Shown one piece after another: positions 60,389 to 64,000 of a stretch of DNA of 64,000 nucleotides. Numbering within the stretch: position 1 is the first letter of the stretch; each line of letters opens with the position of its first letter. Source of the DNA: an uncultured bacterium. Lineage in GTDB: Bacteria > Elusimicrobiota > Elusimicrobia > Elusimicrobiales > Elusimicrobiaceae. The DNA lies in the NCBI GenBank assembly GCA_949296525.1, contig CASFOP010000009.1:1-64000 (forward strand), in the 5' to 3' direction. Position numbers and translations under genes: made by a program. The notes under the pieces were generated by a model, which saw only the letters and a list, made by a program, of their open reading frames with translations, was not told the origin of the DNA and made no database searches.

Positions 60389-60413
60389 CCCCGCAGCCGA
60401 TTTGGCCGCGGGG
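60389..60413. terminator. Terminator of the carboxylase transcript
   Basis: CCCCGCAGCC/GGCCGCGGGG with a five-base loop, lying 20 bases past the stop at 60433; on the minus strand a run of T follows. Confidence 0.8.
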
Positions 60414-60432
60414 TTTTTGTTTCAAAGCCACA

Positions 60433-62037
60433 CTACAACGGGATATTGCCCGTGTTGGTGTGTTTGCGCGGATCGCGTTTGTTTTTCAGAATACGCAGCG
60501 CGCTGATGATTTTGGCGCGCGCTTCGGAAGGCTCTATAATTTCGTCAATAGAGCCGTTCATGGCTGTCTGGTACGGCGAAGCGAATTTGTCGGAATATTC
60601 CTGCGTCAGTTTTTCCTTCATCGCTTCTTTTTTCTGCGGGTCTTCCTCTTTCTTTAAATCCTTGGAATACAGGATTTCCACTGCGCCGCGCGGGCCCATA
60701 ACGGCAATTTCCGCGCTGGGGAAAGCAAAGTTGAAATCCCCGCGCAAATATTTGGAACCCATGGCGATATACGCCCCGCCGTAGGCTTTGCGCAGCACCA
60801 GGGTTACCTTCGGCACGGTCGCTTCGGCATAGGCGTAGAGCAGCTTGGCGCCGTGGCGGATAATGCCGCCGTGCTCCTGCTGCACCCCGGGCAGATAGCC
60901 GCCGATGTCCACCAGTGTTAAAATGGGGATATTAAACGCATTTAAAAAGCGGATAAAACGCGCGGCCTTGTCGCTGGCGTCGCAGTCCAATGCGCCGCCC
61001 AAATGGGCCGGATTGTTGGCCACCACGCCCACCACTTCGCCGCCCATGCGGATGAAGCCCGTCACCACGTTTTTGGCAAAGTTCTGGTGTATTTCAAAAA
61101 ATTCATAATTGTCGGCCAGGCGCCAAATGACGTGATGAATGCGGAACGCCTTCTTGGGGTCCATTTCGCACACGCGTTCCAGCACATGCACGGGGCGGTC
61201 GGTAATATCGGTAGTGGTTTCCAGGGGAGGGTTTTCCTGGTTGTTCTGCGGTAGGAAACTTAACAGTTCGCGCACCTGGCGGAAGCAGTCCTGTTCCGAC
61301 TTGGCCACAAACTGGCACACGCCGCTCTGCTCGCTGTGGGGCTTGCTGCCGCCGAGGGTGTCAAAATCCACCTCTTCGCCGGTGGCCGCTTTAACCACGC
61401 TGGGGCCCGTGACAAACATATGGCTGATGCCTTCCACCATAAAAATAAAATCCGTCAGCGCGGGCGAATACACCGCCCCGCCGGCGCAGGGCCCCAAAAT
61501 GACGGAAATCTGCGGAATAACGCCAGAGGCCTTCACGTTGCGGTAAAAAATTTCCCCGTATCCGTCCAGGCTGCTCACGCCTTCCTGAATGCGCGCGCCG
61601 CCGCTGTCCAAAAGCCCGATGACGGGGATTTTGGCCTCCAGCGCTTTGTCCATAATATCGGCTATTTTTTTGGCGTGGGCCAGCCCCAAAGAGCCGCCCA
61701 GCTGCGTGAAATCCTGCGCGAAAATGGCCACGGGCCGGCCGTTAATGCGGCCGAAACCGGTAATGACGCCGTCGCCTTTGATGTGCTTGTCGGATACGCC
61801 GAAATCGTGGCAGTTGCTTTCCACCAGGCTTTTAATTTCAAAAAAGCTGTCGCGGTCCAGTAAATAAGAAAGACGTTCCCGGGCGGTAAATTTGCCCTTG
61901 GCTTTTTGGGCTTTGTTCTTTTCTTCCCCCGCGCCGGCCATGGCGTCCTGGTAAATCTGGCGGAATTTGACCAGGCTTTTGGGAGCCGGACGGTCGGATT
62001 TTTTATCCTCTCTGGGATTGTCAAAAAGTTCTATCAT
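60433..62037 (-). CDS. Acyl-CoA carboxylase beta subunit (carboxyltransferase)
   Basis: A 534-residue carboxyltransferase of the propionyl-/methylmalonyl-CoA type. Seen: GKFTARERLSYLLD, DGVITGFGRINGRPVAIFAQDFTQLGGSLG, IGLLDSGGARIQEGV, ILGPCAGGAVYSPALTDF, DTLGGSKPHSEQSGV, and GGYLPGVQQEHGGIIRHGAKLLYAYAEATVPKVTLVLRKAYGGAYIAMG. It could work in a biotin-dependent carboxylase or a sodium-pumping decarboxylase; the alpha, biotin and membrane subunits are not in view. It lies 15 bases after the PPTase gene, so it may supply malonyl- or methylmalonyl-CoA to the synthase upstream. Confidence 0.9.
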   Translation of the reverse strand: MIELFDNPREDKKSDRPAPKSLVKFRQIYQDAMAGAGEEKNKAQKAKGKFTARERLSYLLDRDSFFEIKSLVESNCHDFGVSDKHIKGDGVITGFGRINGRPVAIFAQDFTQLGGSLGLAHAKKIADIMDKALEAKIPVIGLLDSGGARIQEGVSSLDGYGEIFYRNVKASGVIPQISVILGPCAGGAVYSPALTDFIFMVEGISHMFVTGPSVVKAATGEEVDFDTLGGSKPHSEQSGVCQFVAKSEQDCFRQVRELLSFLPQNNQENPPLETTTDITDRPVHVLERVCEMDPKKAFRIHHVIWRLADNYEFFEIHQNFAKNVVTGFIRMGGEVVGVVANNPAHLGGALDCDASDKAARFIRFLNAFNIPILTLVDIGGYLPGVQQEHGGIIRHGAKLLYAYAEATVPKVTLVLRKAYGGAYIAMGSKYLRGDFNFAFPSAEIAVMGPRGAVEILYSKDLKKEEDPQKKEAMKEKLTQEYSDKFASPYQTAMNGSIDEIIEPSEARAKIISALRILKNKRDPRKHTNTGNIPL

Positions 62038-62052
62038 TTGCCCTCCCTAAAG

Positions 62053-62772
62053 CTATATTTTACCAAACTTCGCGCCCGCGGCGGCGGGAGCAAAGGCTGC
62101 GGTAAACACAAAATCATTGTCAAATGCGGCGGAGTTAAGTATAATTTGCGGCCGGCCCGCACCCTGCCAGGCTTCCAGCGCGCGGCCCGTGAGTTTGAGG
62201 CCGCTTCCGGCCAGGATAATTTCGCGCGTGTTCAGCGACAGGCCCCGCCCCAGCAGCTTGACTACGGCTTCCTTCTGCGTCCATACTTTGGTTAAATGCG
62301 CCGGCGAGCCGTCCCCGCGTTCACACGGGTCAAAAAATTCTTCCGCCCAGGCGCGGCTGCGCGGCTCCGTCTTTTCCAAATCAATGCCCAAAAAAGTATG
62401 CGGCGCAGACACCGCCGCGGCGGCCCAGCCGTGCGAATGGGTAATGCTGACGCTGCGCGCGTCCGGCACCGCGCCGACAAACACCTGCGGCGCGCCGCTG
62501 GGCAGCTTCACAATATCTATTTGTTTAAGTACATGTAGCGCGGCGGCCGACATTTCCGGCGCGCCGTCCGGACGCGCGGCGGGCAGACTGCATACGGGTA
62601 GCAGGCCGCTTTCGCGCGCCAAAAGCGTCTTTAACGCGAACCGGCCCCCGAGCCAGTCCCCCTTCCGCTTTTCCGAGCGCAACGTCTGCAAATACGCGCT
62701 TTCGGAAGAGCTTAGAAAGGAGTCCGCCGGGGGCAGGTCCTTAATTTTAATAAACTGCGTTTGATACTGCAT
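62053..62772 (-). CDS. 4'-phosphopantetheinyl transferase
   Basis: A 239-residue Sfp-type enzyme that attaches the phosphopantetheine arm to carrier proteins. Seen: KRKGDWLGGRFALKTLL (CoA-binding), VSITHSHGWAAAAVS, the metal-binding GIDLEK and WTQKEAVVKLLGRGL. I chose the ATG at 62772; the upstream in-frame part overlaps the synthase gene. Lying 35 bases after a polyketide-type synthase, it most likely activates that enzyme's carrier domains (PfaE-like). Confidence 0.9.
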   Translation of the reverse strand: MQYQTQFIKIKDLPPADSFLSSSESAYLQTLRSEKRKGDWLGGRFALKTLLARESGLLPVCSLPAARPDGAPEMSAAALHVLKQIDIVKLPSGAPQVFVGAVPDARSVSITHSHGWAAAAVSAPHTFLGIDLEKTEPRSRAWAEEFFDPCERGDGSPAHLTKVWTQKEAVVKLLGRGLSLNTREIILAGSGLKLTGRALEAWQGAGRPQIILNSAAFDNDFVFTAAFAPAAAGAKFGKI

Positions 62773-62807
62773 GGCTTGCGCCGCGCCGCGCAAAAGCGCG
62801 CAGGCGC

Positions 62808-64000
62808 TTACTGGCCGATGGCCTGGTAGCCGTGGAATTCCACCCACACGTCGCCTTTTTCGTCAAACACATACGCGTCGTGCAGGGTTTTGCCGTCGGC
62901 GGTCAAACCTTTAAAACGCCCGTAGAGGTACAGCTTCTGCGGAGGCGTCTGGCGTTTGAATACGGCCACTTCTTTAATGCCGTCGGGCAGGGTCATTTTG
63001 TTGTCAATGGCCATATCGCGGAAACCGCAGCACTGGAAGGCGGCTTCAATGAGCATCGGGTTGGCCAGCAACACTTTCTGCCCGTCTTTCCACTGCGGCT
63101 GCGGGGTGGTGTTGTAGACGGCCAAAGAGCTGTCTTTGTCCGCGCGCAAAATACCGCCGAGCACCTGGAAGCTGGGCCCGTGGAAATACTTTTTGTAGAT
63201 TTCCTCTTTGGAAATCTGCGGGGCGGCGTTTTCGTCCAAATGAATTTGGTCTTTGACCTCATTCCAGGTGGACACGAAACCGCTCTGCAGGGCCTTGGCC
63301 GTAAAGTGGCGGCGGGTATTGCCCATTTTAACGCCTTTGCTGTTAATAAAGTCGGACTCTATTTCCATGGAAATATCCCCGCCGGCTTCCGCGCCGATGA
63401 CGCGCACGGCCTGGGGCCGGTTGCGCAGCAGTTTAATGGGCAGGTAAAAATGCACGTCTTTTAAGCCCTGCGGCACAGAACCGGAAAGCGCCGTCGCCGT
63501 TTCCATAAACGTTTCAATGCCCATCACGCCCGGCACATACGGCGTGCCTTCAATGGCGTGGTCGGCCAGGTACGGGTCGGACTGCAGGTTAAATTCTTTT
63601 TCGGCGTGGATTTCTTTGCCTTTTTCCAAAGAAGCCACTTTGCCTAAAAAGTGATTGGCCTGCGACGGGTCGGGCAGGGCCACGTCTACCGCGGCGGTTT
63701 TGGGCGCGGCGGAAGAAGAACCGCCTTTGCCGCCTTTATCGCCGCCCTTGGGCGCGTTTTGCGCGCCCCGGGGTACGATTTCATCCATTTCCAAATGGTG
63801 CTGGTGATCCCAGTCCAGGCGGCCCAGAGAGCCGGTCAGCACGATTTCGGGCACATCGCCGTACACGATTTCGTCCAGGAATATCTGCATACCGTCTTCG
63901 GGGTCCACAAAGTCCACGCCGTTGGATTTGAGGAAGGTTTCCACGCCGGCGCGCACGCCCATGCCCACATTCTTGTAGGCGCTCATGGCGATGGAGATGG
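62808..64000 (-). CDS. Polyketide / lipid synthase, C-terminal part (partial)
   Basis: At least 397 codons, open to the right edge; the ATG at 63986 is internal. The first 60 residues (SAYKNVGMGVRAGVETFLKSNG) look like the end of a ketoreductase domain. After a Gly/Lys/Ser linker comes a hot-dog dehydratase-type domain with the motif HAIEGTPYVPG (HxxxGxxxxP), while the second motif reads NPMLIEAAFQ, with Asn and Glu where His and Asp are usual. It is the C-terminal end of a multidomain synthase, of the kind used for secondary lipids (PfaA-like) or polyketides. Product unknown. Confidence 0.82.
   Translation of the reverse strand, partial: ISIAMSAYKNVGMGVRAGVETFLKSNGVDFVDPEDGMQIFLDEIVYGDVPEIVLTGSLGRLDWDHQHHLEMDEIVPRGAQNAPKGGDKGGKGGSSSAAPKTAAVDVALPDPSQANHFLGKVASLEKGKEIHAEKEFNLQSDPYLADHAIEGTPYVPGVMGIETFMETATALSGSVPQGLKDVHFYLPIKLLRNRPQAVRVIGAEAGGDISMEIESDFINSKGVKMGNTRRHFTAKALQSGFVSTWNEVKDQIHLDENAAPQISKEEIYKKYFHGPSFQVLGGILRADKDSSLAVYNTTPQPQWKDGQKVLLANPMLIEAAFQCCGFRDMAIDNKMTLPDGIKEVAVFKRQTPPQKLYLYGRFKGLTADGKTLHDAYVFDEKGDVWVEFHGYQAIGQ

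Overview
The window looks like the chromosome of an anaerobic, fermentative, Gram-negative-type bacterium, most plausibly a gut-associated member of the Elusimicrobiota (Elusimicrobiaceae). This is inference, because no 16S gene is present. It rests on many scattered single-gene type IV pilin paralogs with the core FTLIELLVVVLII, an [FeFe]-hydrogenase maturation gene (hydF), a non-mevalonate isoprenoid pathway, a GT9 glycosyltransferase, and a polyketide/lipid-type synthase with its own phosphopantetheinyl transferase. Genes are dense on both strands. There are two tRNA genes (Gln-TTG, Arg-CCT) and no rRNA, insertion sequence, prophage or CRISPR array that I can see.

Layout. 1-3.1 kb: a promoter facing off the left edge, then a + strand run of DUF192 lipoprotein, exported M20 peptidase and ferritin-like/VIT protein. 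3.1-5.2 kb: exonuclease III and metK, divergent. 5.2-9.7 kb: three minus-strand pilin loci flanking the rpsF-ssb-rpsR-rplI operon; one pilin has a frameshifted leader. 9.7-24.7 kb: an exported CheD-like protein, DUF167, gpmI, an overlapping sensor kinase / membrane protein / DnaQ-exonuclease operon, an exported tandem CMD protein, a PPC-domain protein, transketolase with an M42 aminopeptidase, class II aldolase, a secreted repeat protein, hydF and a pilin. 24.8-28.6 kb: polyprenyl synthase - dxs - LOG (+ strand). 28.6-43 kb: a long minus-strand housekeeping block (polA, coaE, rho, rpmE, prfA, GT9, prmC, murA, folC, coiled-coil protein, ddl, membrane protein), broken by at least three internal terminators. 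43-52 kb: two thioredoxin-fold proteins, a MORN-type repeat protein, an exported Cys-rich protein, ispE-spoVG-tRNA-Gln, and three exported coiled-coil paralogs. 52.3-58.9 kb: nitroreductase, tRNA-Arg, a sigma factor with a lysine-rich tail, an EamA protein, and an MFS transporter - MalQ pair for maltodextrins. 59-64 kb: two pilins, an acyl-CoA carboxylase subunit, a PPTase and the 3' end of a large polyketide/lipid synthase gene that runs off the right edge.

Two regulatory patterns run through the window. (1) A promoter family in which a run of T (usually 12) fills most of the -35/-10 spacer, giving a 16-base spacer in five of eight copies. It stands before pilin genes and before one exported Cys-rich protein. 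Tract length varies (7, 9, 11, 12), so the family is a strong candidate for slippage-driven phase variation of surface proteins. (2) Many genes have a -10 hexamer placed exactly six bases before the start codon with no Shine-Dalgarno sequence, implying leaderless mRNAs; these include rpsF, hydF, the sigma factor, GT9 and several exported proteins.

Metabolically, gpmI, class II aldolase and transketolase serve sugar catabolism fed by maltodextrin uptake and MalQ. HydF implies H2 production. Dxs, IspE and the prenyl synthase supply isoprenoids. The carboxylase, PPTase and synthase at the right edge look like one lipid- or polyketide-making locus.
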